Positions 21,954 through 34,447 of a DNA stretch of 64,000 nucleotides are shown here, piece by piece (the stretch's first letter is position 1; each line of letters starts with the position of its first letter). The notes beneath the pieces are model-generated. The model ran no database searches and was not told the DNA's origin. It worked only from the letters and a program-made list of their open reading frames with translations. Source of the DNA: Muricea muricata (taxonomy: Eukaryota; Cnidaria; Anthozoa; Malacalcyonacea; Plexauridae); NCBI GenBank assembly GCA_963855995.1, contig OY979718.1, positions 59,498,564 through 59,562,563 of the forward strand, read 5' to 3'. Both the position numbers and the translations under genes were made by a program.

Positions 21954-23851
21954 CTACATACATGCACAGGACCCCCATGTGCACAAACATGATTAGTTCT
22001 CAGTATCAGAATTTTTTTGACTGCATACAAAACAAGTGACTCAATCATGCCTAAAGCTACTACTACTAGCATGATTGTATCTTCCAGGTGTAGTGTACAA
22101 TTTTGCCAGTGACTTGTACCATATTGACACAGATACAATTACCAAGGCAAAGTGCCATGTGATTGTAAATTACTACTGTTAATTGCATCAGACCGAATTC
22201 AAAAAAATGAAACGAAACCCAGAAAGCATGAAAGGCAGACAAGTATCTTTATGTATGACAGCAATTTTTAAGGACAAGAGGCCGGATACATGTAACTAAG
22301 CAGAATAAAGTTCAATAAACGTCAGATTGACAATGAAGGCTCGTGTCCTCCTGTATTCCTGCATGTTATTGATTATTGTTAATCACTCAATCCTGAATAT
22401 GCGCATAATTGTGTAACTGTGTTTGTACGAGTTATTTTAGTTATTGCCTGGAACGTTCTCTCATTATACCATGATACAACACTCGTATGGGGTTTATAAT
22501 GGTAGTTACCTTAATTCCGCCTGTTTAGAAAACAATGTTTGCTATTATACATGTATGATTGATTGCATTTACCCTTTTTATGACACGACTGTGATCTTTT
22601 CACTAAAACCAGCAAGAAACAAGGGTGAGAAATGTGCGTCGAAAAAGAAAACTACAGAATAGATTATATTGGCATATAGCGAGCAGACACTGACGTCGAG
22701 TCGCTGTCAAACTAATAAGTTCATTTAATCTGTTCGCAGTGCAGAATATAATCTTGTCCTAAATAGATTGTTTGAAACAAACAAAATTGTTTCTCTCATT
22801 TGCTGTCACGATAACCGATTGATCAGACACTAAAGAAGTTAGTATAACTAAAAACTTTATCATATCCAAATACTGTTCATATGTCATCTGCTGGCCACTA
22901 TGTCGAAACGATTAGTTCCACTGTGTCTTTACCATCTGCTATACGTCTGGCCTCTATTAAGGTTTTTAGAACAGTAGTTCAAGCAGGAAACTTTTATAAG
23001 TCAGTGTGCATTAACTTCGAAGCACAGCAGTCCAATTATAATCTCTGATATCACAGGAAATGATTTTGGTTATAAAAATGATGCGGTCAACATTTTCCAC
23101 CAACAACTTCTCATCTTTCGTTAGTGGTCAAGAGGTATAAATGACACATAAGGACATTTGTGAGAGCTTGTGTGGAATTATTTTCACTTAAAGGCGGCGA
23201 GATCGTTGTGATGAGACGTACTGATTGAGTAGGAAGATTGGACAGTCATTGTTTATTGAACGGCGCTGTAGCACGAGGGGTGTCCTGGGTTATAACTCTA
23301 GGGCACGGTCTGACGTATCAAGCCACTAGAGTCTCCAATCATATATAAACGAACCATTGTAGATGAAATTATCGAAGAGTTAACAGGCTGACTAGTAGCA
23401 GCCCTACTGCCAATCGTGTGACAGTTATTTCTTTCATATATCCGTAATATCAGAATAAAATTCCAAATGCGGTGTTGGTAAAGGAACGTAGGAAAACAAA
23501 CAAAATCAATCGTCATACAAATATTAAGGGATATCGCTAGTTGGCATACTGACCGTGGCACAAGTGGTGGATTATCAAGCGGTACAAGCATTGAATCTTA
23601 ATTGTTAATTTATTACTGTAACAGTGGCGAGTGATTGTTTCGAGGCAAGTATTGTACGATAGTGCGAAGACTAAAATCTGACACATATATAAATGACATT
23701 TACTTTCTAAAGGGGATTACTACACAGTCTGATTATTTTGGTCGAAATACTGAGCCGTCACTGGTCCTGAGCTAACCAGACGATACTAACTATATTTCGA
23801 GGATTTTAGTACGGATCATCATTAGAGTGAAAATTAAAGTGTGGCAACGAA

Positions 23852-26800
23852 ATGCATCGACGTCGTGGCTCAGCTCCTGCTGTCATTTTACAGCAACAAC
23901 TTTCAAAATATAACAACTGGGACAAGAACGGTTTCCATTTAGATGATGGAAAAAAGGACAAAGACAAACAAAGGAGCAAGAAATCTCCGAAGACAGACAT
24001 ATCGCGCAGTTCTAGTCCAATGTTTCATCAAATTGGAAAACTGTCAGAAGAAGGTAGAAGTAAAGAACGAACTTCAAGTGACCCGTCGATTAATAACCTA
24101 ATTTGCGGCAATGGGAACAATAACCATCAAAGCCTTTCAAGAAGGCCTTCCAGTCCTACACTCATAACGAGCGAACGCAGAAATGAGAAATGTTCGGGTA
24201 AACGTTTGACAATACGTGGTCAGGATTGGTGTTCTGCTGAAATCACAAACACAACTCGAAATAACCTGAAGAAAGCTGGCTCGATTAAGGATTATCATAT
24301 TGTCTTACTAGGACAGGGTGGCGTTGGTAAATCCGGTAAGTTCCTTCACTTTGTTTCGACGCGGATTGTGATACAGATACTAAGTAAACAATATTTTGGC
24401 GATTTATTGAAAAATGAGCGCATGCAAGGCTATGTTTTGACGTTGCTCCCGACCAGTTAGTCTATCTTTGTTAACTGTATTCATTAATACCATGACATGG
24501 CTATCATGACCCCAACACATCTTGAACTTATCAAATAATCACGAAAAAGTGCATGTAGCTTTTTACGCATGTACAGCCATTTAGCGCATAAAAATTTTGC
24601 TTTGGTGATTTTTCGAAGTCATAAGCGCTTAAATACTTTTAGATGTTCAATTTGTATTGTCATTTACCTCGCGCTGTTAGGTTCCTAATAGGAACGCAAG
24701 ATTGTTATTGAAGGGTACAATGCGTGATATATATTATTCGAGGCATTCACGAACACGCATGCCTTTTATCTGCTTGTATTTCACACAAACAAGCCGAGCA
24801 TATTTCAGATCGGAAGAAATCCCTAATCGTTTGTATCGATCCCCATTTGTCGAGATTTTTTAGACAGCCGCTACAGCGATTTACACCACGCATTTGACCG
24901 CCCGCTGTTTCTGAACAGTCTAATGCTTGCATATCAACAAACTGGCAAACTCAAGCTTTCAAAGTCTTTACAATGTGCCGACATTGCCGTTATTATCCCC
25001 ACTCGGTGCTGATTCGTGAAACGATACTGTCAAATTTTGTTTTTCCTTTCTGCGGTGAAACGCTCTTTTTATCTCATTCAAATTCCGCTCAAAGATAGAT
25101 ATGTACTTAAATATACAAATATATTTGCTAATTGGAGTACAACTCTATATTCCAAAGGTACTTGTGATTATAGACCATATACATGCATTTAGGTACATGA
25201 TATGATTCGAAGCCACTCGACAGAAATTTCGTGTTCTATGAGGAGCTGACAAATAAAGCTCTCTTGTGATTTTTCGCACCACTTCTCCCTGTGTACGTTG
25301 TCAATGGCTCATTGTGAATCGCTTATTTCCACTGATAGTGTTGATATTTCCTGTGTGTTGTATAGAATTAATTAGATTTAAGTCTGGCACATTGTCCTCT
25401 ATTTTATTTAAAAACAACAAATTTAATTCCTTGTCACCCCCCCCCCCCCCCTCCCCGCATCAATAAATCCACAAACTTGGAAAGCGTTCTATTCCCTCTC
25501 TATACTGAGACAATTCTTGTTTATCTCTCCAAGCTAGCTTACTTTCAGGAAACTGTGGTGATCATCATGACGATCCCGAAACGTTTATTGTAATTGTTAT
25601 TGATTTACAATAAATATGGCTACAAAACGACAAAATGTTGCGAGCAAAGATTGAAAACTCGTTGTCAAAATAAAAAAATCATCAACCTGGTTTACGTCAA
25701 AGAATATTTTGCATGTCGGGTCAATGGGAAACATTCCAACATGGAAAACTCTAATGCTAATCTTTTTAACCTAATGCATTCCATTTCTCATTTATCACAT
25801 TGTATGTCATTCTGCTTTCCAAATTCTAATGAGTATTGGTTAATCAAATTAATTGAGCACTTGCCTAGAGAAAAAACTAATCAACAACTTGATCATATCA
25901 GTACACTCTGAGTGTTAAAGTTTTTTTCAACGTTTGTACAGGAATCCAGTCCCTAGAAAAAGAATAAATATCATTTATACAGAATTTTTGGCATGGTTTA
26001 CGTACGTTCTTAACGTGAATGTCAGACAGACAGCGTGCGGCTCAAAGTGCCGCCGGAACTCTCTCACCGGCCTCATGTGACTGGCGTAGATTATAACCTA
26101 CTAAAAAGGGGAAAAATCCAACGTCGAAAGCATGTCAGATTATACTGCATAACCCACTTATAAAAGAAGGAAAATACCCAACAATCAGCTTTAACCCGTG
26201 ACTATTCGTTAGCTGGTCTGAGTCACGACTATCAAACGTTCACCATTACGCAATTTAAATTAATAAACGAATTGCTGCGTCGGCACGTAGATGCAACCAA
26301 TTAACCTGTAATTGCTCAGTATTTCTTTTTTTCTTGTTCACAGCTCTACTCGTTAGGTTCTCAACTGGCAGATTCATTTATGAATACCATCCGACATTAG
26401 GTAAGTTTACACGATGTGAGCTTGTAAATGTGTATAGTGTACTTGTGTATACTGTCATTTTCATCTGAACTAGATCTGTCATATAATTTAATTGGAGAAG
26501 GATTTTCTTATAACTCATCTCGTCAATTGCATCTTTGCTAAAGGCAAAAAGGAACGATGGAAAAAATTTAAAGCCATAGAATGTCAAATGTCAATGTTTT
26601 CCATATTATGGATTTGACGAATTGAGTGGTGTGGACATTTTCAGTGGTGCTGAAGTATTATAAATTCCATTCTAGTTACCTCCAATAATGGTTCATAAAC
26701 GATTTCCATAGTATATGGCCCGGAGTTTCACCTTTTTGCAGTGAAATGGCATTCTAATGCATATAAAAATGCTATTAATTAGCTATGTAATCTGAATATG

Positions 26801-29800
26801 AATATTAATGCACAGCAAGTAATTTTAAATACATGCATGTCAAACAATTCAAGACTTCAAGTTTATATTAAATTTATTTGCTAACGTTTCGTCGCTACAT
26901 CGCAACATCATCAGAGCTATATAAGTTGTATCTATATACACATGATAACTAAGTATTATATTATATAACTCTTTTAGCTACTATTCGTACCTTCTTTTTG
27001 AATTTTTACCGTTTGTAATATAATACTCAGTTATTGCGTATATATAGATACAACTTATGTTTATTTATTTTATATAGCTCTGATGATGTTGCGATGTAGC
27101 GACGAAACGTTAGCAAATAAATTTAATGCTGATAAACATGAATTGTTTGACATGTATGCATGTAAAATTACTTGTTGTGCATTGGCATTCATAGTCAGAT
27201 TACGTTTTCCGCCTGGTATTTAAATTGCCACTACTAGCTATATAGTTGTTGTTTTCAAGTTCTGAAAAAAAGAGGCTCTTTCGGCTTGGCCAAAATCATT
27301 TCAGACTCTTGAACGAACTATCATGATGTTGACATGTATCATATTAATTATTATTGATCAGTAGCTATATGAATGTGGCATTGAAAACAAAGTTATGGAA
27401 ATCAACTTATCATATGTTTCCTTGATGTAGAAATGAATTACGAGATGCTTGCTGAGATTGATGATGAGATTGGTGACCTGCATATCTTAGACACGGCTAA
27501 CACGGTGAGAGTTATCAGCATTTATATACACAACATGTGCAATGAAAGCTATCAGTTTCACTCGCCATGCGCTTGTGCATGCCCTTGAAACATATTCCAT
27601 GACCATCATCGCATTTTAATGATTTACGATCTTACCATTTTAAGTATATAAACATAAAGTGGTGTATTTAATATGATTTAGCACAAACTGACGCTTTAAT
27701 TTTCTACTAAATACTTGGAAATCAATCCGGTATTTGTCGAGTATGTGAAAAATTTAATTTTTTACAAATATGTGTAAATTAATTAATGATTGATCTTCTA
27801 TCGTCTGCTAGATTGTTGTGCGCCTTTTAACCCCTCCCCCCCCCCCTAATAAAATGGTGGAATGTTCAGCTGTACGTTTTTTTTCATGGACTAAAAATAA
27901 AAGTGAGATGATTAAAAACATTTTTTCCAAAGTAAAACCTAAAAGATCCCACCAATTAAACTGCATAACGTGGAACGTTTTACCAACACAGCAATTCATA
28001 ATATCTTCGACCACCTGTGCCTAAAACAACCGAAATAGTTTGGTATAATCTTTCACTGGTGGTATATGGAACTTTTCGCTCTGTAGGATTGATCATTGTC
28101 AAGCACTACTAGAAATTATTCTTTCTTTCTGACATGATTTACGTCAAGATTTTAAAATTGCGAATCGCAAGCTGTATATTCATTTGTACCAGTTTTGTGA
28201 TATCGTGCGTCACTCTGTCAGTTACAGACTGCCACTCTCCCAGAAAGAAACAGTTGATTAATTAAGTCATTGTAAATGATCTAACAATAAGAAAAAATAG
28301 TGTTATAATTACATAGAATAATTTGGGTCAAATTTTTTGTTGTCGAAGATAAATATTAACTACAGTAGTCGTCATAGTCAGCAGTCCAATGCAAATTAGA
28401 ACATCGACACAAGTTAGTATTTGTGTTTTATGCATGCAATCATGATGCATGACGTATTTTGATGTACATTGATAACCTTTAACTTGTGGCTTGCTTTAAA
28501 ATTACTATTCAATAATTTTTACAGTGACCGCAATTTTATCAACCCCAAATTATACGCCCATATATGTATAGCCTTGAGTTTATTTATCAATGCATCATAT
28601 ATGTATTTATGATATGTTTTATATTTTTTATTTTAATGATTTACGATCTTACCATTTTAAGTCAAGTCATGTCTCTAACCAATACGCGTGACATCTGTAT
28701 TTCGCAGTTTTTATCAGTGATTGACGCGAACGAGACAGTCGAGGCCCTAACTCACTACCAACAACTGTAGACAGCTGTTTCACCCTTATTGGGTCTTGTC
28801 ACCTCAGTGTAGTTAATAGTGAGTCCTTCATCTGAGCAGTATACAAACTACTACCGACAAGGAGATAGATGTGGGACACTAAAAAAACACAAAGACAACT
28901 CATTTCTGGCTAACCAGTACGCCTGACATGAGTGGCATCTGCATTTCGCTGTTCTTTATCAGCGATTGGCCCTTTAAGAAGGGGATAATCGAGTCCAGAA
29001 CTATCTTGGTTGCCCTATATAGCCTAGCACCAAGTGCTTTGAAAATCGCAGTGGAGAATTTGAGGAAAGACGATGGAGAGTATTGAATGAAAACGATTAC
29101 GGATGTTAAGTTTCGTTGTCTCACCGTTTAACATACAAAAGCAGCCATTGTTACAGTACATACAAATTATGTTGTGTTTTGATAAGGAAATCATTGCATA
29201 ATAATCAAGAACAAGCATTCAAAAGTGTACTGTATATATGCTGCACAATTCACCAAGGCAAAATTATTTGCGGTTTTAACTTTGGCAGCACAACGATTAT
29301 CGCAATATTCCTCCACACGGCTGTCTATATTAAAGAATAATTGCTACGGAGATTTTTAATTTTATCAACTCATTTGCACTTCTCGAAGATACTACGACCA
29401 CCCGTCCCGTAAAACTGTGCAGCAAATAATAAAAAAGCCTGCACAGCTTGATGTCATGATGGGAATCTTTTAATAAAGCTCGAGACTATTTTTAGACTGT
29501 AAGAGCACCTGTGGCCCTCTGATAGTGCGATGACGAATATGCTCGCTTTATTAGATTGTGTTGCAATCCTCTGTAGAAAGACCAATTTAACAAATGGCTT
29601 TGTGTGTAAGCGGAAAGATGAAAAGAGCAATACAAACATATCGCAAAACAATTTAAAACTGGCCGACTATGAACTTGTGAGTGCTGAAACATTCAGTGAC
29701 TACAAACTCCAACAAATGATATTAAAAAGACTCTAATCTTTCGTGAAATTAAATACAGTAACAGGAAATATAAGCTTAAAATTATTTAAACAAACAGGCA

Positions 29801-31326
29801 TATAGGATTTACTCAGGAAAAACACTGCCTAATTATAAAGAGTATTTAGCTAATCCCGACACGCTTATGAGATTGCCATGTGAGTCAAGGCAAATTGGTT
29901 TGGCATTTATTTAATTAATGACTTCGTACAGATACTGCCCACTATAGGGAATCTATTTTTACACCATCATAAGATATATAAATAAACCTAATATCCTAAT
30001 ATAGTAACATGTTTTAATGCCATGGTCAAATTTTACCATTTATGAACTGCGTTGAGCTTATCCACCGAGTAAACGGACGATCGATAAAGCAACTTCTTTT
30101 TGGCAGATCATAGATGTCAACATTTATCACAATAATTAGATATATTTAGATTCTTTATAGTTTTCAAAATTATAATTTCATAACTATAAATATACGCTGG
30201 CATTAAAATTAAGCAAACTTGATTGAAAAAAATAATTCAAGCTTAGGTGATATGAGTTGACCGAGGATATAAGCAACATGATGTGAATGGTAGTTGGAAG
30301 GCCCTCGAGGATATAAGCAACATGGCGTGAGAGGTAGTTGGAAGGCCCTCTTCGATCGGTGGGTTGATAGTGCGTGGGCTTTATAAATGACACAAACAGA
30401 ACATCGACGTACGTTGAATTCCGGCTGTTTGTAATGCAGTGAAATACCTGGTGTTTTATTATATTCGAAATTTTTTGAGTCGCAATAGTTAACCTATTAA
30501 TAACAGTGGCGTAAACAGGGGGGAGGGTTATGTCTTTTATGCACAATGTAATCCTCAAAAGTAAGATCTCACCTGCAAAATCTCACTTTTTCGGTACTCT
30601 AGTTTTTTGCGGTACTTTAATTTTTCGGGGCAGCATGCCTGCGGACCCTCTTGAATAGCTCACGCCTTCAACGAACCGATGTTCCCCTCCTAAAACAATC
30701 ACCCTGGCTACGCCACTGCGTATTAACGAGTTTAAGCTGAAGTAAAGGCCAACCTGGCCCATATTAGGTGTATATTAAGACATGGTAAGTTTGGTGCCGA
30801 AACTACAGCCAGAACATTTAACCACCAATGAGTATTAAAGTCTTTGATTGTGGGCGCAAATGAGACGAGAAAGCTGCTTATATACTTTTCAGTTGGCATC
30901 CTCGCGTAAGTCAGTTAACGAGATAGCTAACTTTGCAATTGATTAATTTTGTTCCTAATTATTTTATTTCAGACTGAGCCTGTATATTTAAACGAAGGCC
31001 AAGGATTTATTGTAATATATTCTATCAATGATCGTTTAAGCTTTGAGACTGCAAAACAGCTCGTTAAATTAATACGAGAAGTTAAGAAAGCTAAAGGTTC
31101 TTCGATCGTTTTGGTTGGAAACAAAGTTGATCTAAAATATGATCGAGTTGTCCCACGTAAAGAAGGCAGAAACTTTGCTGTTGAATACGAATGTACTTTT
31201 TATGAAACGTCAGCCATGAACAATGTCAACGTGTCGGTCATATTTCATGATCTTGTTAAACAAATGAGAGTCATCTCTAAAAAGAACGGACGAATGAACT
31301 CACTAAAGAATTTCTTTGCAAGATAG
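23852..31326 (+). CDS. Ras-like small GTPase (RERG/RASL12 type) with long N-terminus
   Basis: Four exons: 23852-24335, 26344-26400, 27431-27504, 30973-31326, joining to 322 residues. The ATG at 23852 is preceded by an in-frame stop at 23828. Residues 1-147 are a Ser/Lys/Arg-rich, probably disordered extension. The G domain follows: G1 GQGGVGKS (154-161), G2 YHPTLE (176-181, Thr179), G3 DTANT (201-205) in place of DTAGQ, G4 NKVD (255-258), G5 ETSA (283-286). There is no C-terminal CAAX box (ends LKNFFAR), as in RERG and RASL12. The wording EYHPTLEMNY, GQGFIVIYSINDR and SIVLVGNKVDL places it in the RERG/RASL11/RASL12 branch. Gly60 and Gln61 equivalents are changed and the switch II loop is about four residues shorter than RERG, so normal GTP hydrolysis is doubtful. 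RASL12 also departs from DTAGQ. Exact orthology is not settled. Confidence 0.88.
26880..26917 (-). ncRNA. hammerhead-like motif, left arm
   Basis: On the minus strand: GCT, CTGATGA, T, stem II GTTGC/GCGAC with 6-base loop, GAAA, CGTT, AGC. Sequence identical to the right-arm copy over the core. Stem I has three clear pairs only, so it is a weaker candidate than the 20587 motif. Confidence 0.55.
27077..27114 (+). ncRNA. hammerhead-like motif, right arm
   Basis: CTGATGA at 27080-27086, stem II GTTGC (27088-27092) pairing with GCGAC (27099-27103) through one G-U pair, GAAA at 27104-27107, CGTT at 27108-27111 (GTT is an allowed cleavage triplet), and GCT/AGC as the base of stem I. Confidence 0.55.
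27613..27645 (+). repeat. 33-bp direct repeat, copy 1
   Basis: Identical to 28630-28662 over 33 bases (ATTTTAATGATTTACGATCT at the start). Both copies are in the third intron of the GTPase gene, 1017 bases apart. Confidence 0.9.
28630..28662 (+). repeat. 33-bp direct repeat, copy 2
   Basis: Second exact copy of the repeat at 27613-27645, same strand. Flanks are not alike. Confidence 0.9.
30262..30349. repeat. 44-bp tandem duplication, two copies
   Basis: Units at 30262-30305 and 30306-30349, both starting CGAGGATATAAGCAACATG and differing at about four sites. Confidence 0.85.
30504..30718. mobile_element. short element with CAGTGGCGTA ends
   Basis: The left end CAGTGGCGTA and the right end TACGCCACTG are a 10-bp inverted repeat enclosing 215 bp with no open frame. 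CAGTGGCGTA-type ends are common on hAT-like non-autonomous elements. TTAATA words flank both sides, but an exact 8-bp duplication could not be set. Confidence 0.5.
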
Positions 31327-31466
31327 GATGGAGGAAGAAAAATTTCATTGTTTCAAAGAAAAACTCTCTTGTCTGGCACGGAACAATATTTCTTCATTTA
31401 TTGTGTTCTTGTTTGGTGAGGTTAATTCGCATTACAAGTTTTCCCCATTATAGTCACACATTGCAA

Positions 31467-31472
31467 AATAAA
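31467..31472 (+). terminator. polyadenylation signal
   Basis: AATAAA 141 bases past the GTPase stop codon; the likely 3' end of that transcript. Confidence 0.6.
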
Positions 31473-32764
31473 ACATCATTTAAAAAAATTACATGTTTAT
31501 ACTTACATTGTGAATATCGCAAGAGTTTTTGAATAGAAACAATGAAATTTTTACACAACCCGAATTTTAATATTGAAAGACAAAATCAGGAAACACATCT
31601 CAGTGGAATGTTAATTGGCTAAAACCTCTTTTCTAAGGAGCACATTTCATATACAGTATGAACTTTAAATTGAAATGTACACATAGTCACAAAGAACAGA
31701 GTATTATACATGGTCACAAAGTGGCAGAGAAACGTGTACTTGTTTTATAAGTTGTTAAATATTTATTTAGATTAGGACCACGTGTGTATAAAATTAATGG
31801 TTATATTATATTTCTAGCAGAAAATATTGATTTTATAGATTGCTACTTTCATGAGACATGCTCACATAAATCTGTATAATATTTTCTCGTTGGTTACTGG
31901 AAAAAATATGTATAGAGATTTGTCTATGTATGCAAAGTCATGATATTTTCCAAAATGATATTTTTTGGTTCCATATTAACTTTTTATCTGCTTATGATCC
32001 AATAATATGAGATACTGCAGCCAATTTGATGCAATCTGACAAAACTACAAATTTCTCTGAAATTGAAGGTTTAACTTTAAAAGTAAACGTGAATATTAAA
32101 ATGAGATGGTTTCAAAGATAGCATGAAGCTTGTGACCTTGACAAATGATTTTTAATATCCTTAATTAATGTACGCAGCTGTATACCGGATGTGCTCACCT
32201 TGAGAGTTGACGTAAACCCACAGTGGCACAGTCACAGATGTATGAAATAAAAATACTGTTATTTTTTCATACCGTGTGACACTGGAAGATTGTCAACACT
32301 GACTGTCTACCTTGAGCAATCATTTTAGAAATGCATGTCAGAATTTTAATTTTCTGTGTCTTCACATTTGGAGAACAATTGCTTCAAGGTAATTTTAAAA
32401 GGCACATTTTCACAATTGTTATTTTCTTTGGGCGACACATGCACCGATTGTCGCTAGAGTTTGATACCTTTCAGTCTGTAAATGACAAAAATGTCAGGTT
32501 AACGTCTTAATGCTGTTTGTGCGGTTCATTCCTAACATGATTATGTTTATAATTTTAGCGTTTGTAAATTAACAAGTTTCATATTTGCGTCAATGCATAG
32601 TAATTATAACTCATTTAATTGTGAGCTGAGGCTGACGAGACATCCTTGTTCATACCTCATAACATAAAGTTCCTGTTTCTGATGTTTTTAGATTAAGTTA
32701 TGATTTGGGGCTGGGCTTATAGGTTGTCGTTGACACGCAATGTCGTTTTTTATCAAACAATATT
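31473..32764. other. spacer, nothing recognised
   Basis: AT-rich sequence with no convincing open frame, repeat boundary or RNA gene. Confidence 0.6.
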
Positions 32765-33945
32765 ATTTAAAATTATTCAAAAACGGTAGCCCTTCAGCGA
32801 TGAGCTGATTTTCAAGGGACCGTTTACAATACATACAAAGTATTACTATAAAAATACAAAAGATTTACAAATCAAACTGCACTCACAATAGTACTACAAT
32901 ATTCAAATCATTTCAACGCATTTATCTCAGAATAAGAATGGACTTAAATTGTCAAAGCCTTCTTTTCCAAGTCCTTATAGTAATGATTTATTAAGGTTTT
33001 AAAAGAAGGCAAGGAAAGTTGATCGTGTACATCGACAATCTCACTAGGAAGGCTACTCCAGGATACAGCTCCACGGTATGAAAAACTTTTTTTCAAGAAG
33101 TTTGTATTGGGTATGAAGTTTTCGGTCATTACTTCTTAATTGATACATGTCATTATGACTAGGAACAAACAAGTCTGACAAATACCTAGGAGTGTCACCA
33201 CGTAATGCTTTAAAAGTCACAGTATGTTCACGTTTTTTAAGAATAATTTCAATCCTTTCCGATCCGAGTTTTTGAAATATCTCGGTTGATCGTATTCACA
33301 AGTTGACCCGTTATCACACGAGCAGCTCGCTTTTGCAGTTTCTTTAATTTTTCAATGTGCGAACAACTACCATCACTCCATACATTTGAACAATATGTGA
33401 AATGAGGTAGAACAAGTGCATTAAACATATTGAGTAGTGTATCTTGATTAACAAACTGTTTTGCTCTTCTCAACAGGGCAATAGACTGTGAAATTTTCTT
33501 ACATTGTGCATCATTGTGTTCTTTCCACTTTAATTGCTCATCAATGATGACCCCAAGTACTTTCTTACTGGTACCTGCTGTATAATATGATTTCCAATAA
33601 CTATCACAGAATTATTTAGAGATTGTTGAAGTCTCTGTCTAGAGCCTACTAACATACACTCAGTTTTCTCTTCATTCAAGGTTAATTTTTTGGCAATTAG
33701 CCATTTGTGCACATTCTTTAAGTCAGTATTAATCATGTTTTCAACTTTGCTGGACGATTTACCATGACAAGATAGGTTAGTATCGTCCGCAAACATGGAA
33801 GCTTGGGTTTCTTTCAAGCAGTTAGGAAGGTCATTAATATATAATAAAAAGAGTAATGGGCCAAGGTTTGATCCCTGGTGAACACCGCAGGTTAAATTTA
33901 CTACTTCAGTATACAATAGTATGTGGTTTAAAAAAGAATCCATTT
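32765..33945 (-). mobile_element. decayed LINE reverse transcriptase (CR1/Jockey-like)
   Basis: The minus strand carries the end of a non-LTR retrotransposon ORF2. Visible are the RT motifs GVHQGSNLGPLLFLLYINDL and FADDTNLS, then LGVIIDEQLKWKEH and KLKKLQKRAARVITG, and a C-terminal AVSWSSLPSEI block ending at 32944. At least two frameshifts split it, near 33552 (in a GGGG run) and near 33250-33280. The endonuclease and N-terminal RT motifs are absent. About 180 bases of 3' untranslated sequence follow. It is inactive and lies between two host genes. Confidence 0.88.
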
Positions 33946-34326
33946 TTAAGTTAAAGAATTCATTTTTAAATGAAATAATTCATTTTTAATTATTTTTATA
34001 TGTATCATGGTATTAGTTGTTCTCAATATGACATGAAATCCAACCTACCAAAAATATTTCCATCTGAGTTTTCTTTGACCGCAGAAACGAAATTAAAAAA
34101 TGTATGACTCCAAGAGCAAAAAAGTTAAGACAGATCAAAATTTATATTATTAATATCCTATATCCTGCTCTATTTCACAAGCGCATGTGTTTCTTCTTTT
34201 TACATTTGAGACTAACCAGGCTAAACCTTAACTAAACCCGACTAAGGATTTTATGACATGCACGGAGCATGCGCCGAGCATGTTTTTCTTGTGTTTCTCG
34301 CGCGGATAGCGTGCACCTTCACTTAA
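33946..34326. other. upstream region of the docking-complex gene
   Basis: No coding signal. It includes a CG-richer patch from about 34255 to 34330, unlike the AT-rich surroundings, probably part of the promoter. Confidence 0.4.
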
Positions 34327-34334
34327 TGACGTCA
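34327..34334 (+). promoter_or_regulatory. CRE-like site
   Basis: A perfect TGACGTCA palindrome, the consensus for CREB/ATF factors, 113 bases before the ATG of the docking-complex gene. Confidence 0.5.
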
Positions 34335-34363
34335 CTAAACCAAACAGCACTTGCATGCGAGTT

Positions 34364-34376
34364 GTTACTTGGCAAC
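34364..34376 (+). promoter_or_regulatory. RFX X-box
   Basis: GTTACTTGGCAAC fits the X-box pattern of two half-sites, GTTACT and GGCAAC, one base apart. It ends 71 bases before the ATG at 34448. RFX factors bind such sites in promoters of ciliary genes, which suits the product. Confidence 0.65.
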
Positions 34377-34447
34377 TAGCGCATTTTCAAGAATTTCTTC
34401 CATACGTATTGATTTAGTAGTTTCTTTTGGTAAAATATAACATAAAC

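Larger units (their letters stand above)
20672..23851. other. spacer upstream of the Ras-like gene
   Basis: Mostly featureless AT-rich DNA with a LINE 3' tail and one unexplained open fragment (separate entries). The last few hundred bases should hold the promoter and 5' UTR of the GTPase gene; no clear TATA or initiator was recognised. Confidence 0.5.
26787..27203. mobile_element. fold-back element with a hammerhead motif in each arm
   Basis: Arms 26787 to about 26940 and about 27030-27203 are inverted copies; shared parts include ATGCATGT, CAATTC and GCTAACGTTTCGTCGCTAC. The element lies in the intron between exons 2 and 3 of the GTPase gene. Both arms hold hammerhead cores (separate entries). 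No protein is encoded. Confidence 0.75.

Noticed and set aside
30184..30558. 124-codon minus-strand frame in the GTPase intron
   Set aside because: It crosses a 44-bp tandem duplication and a transposon end; no domain.
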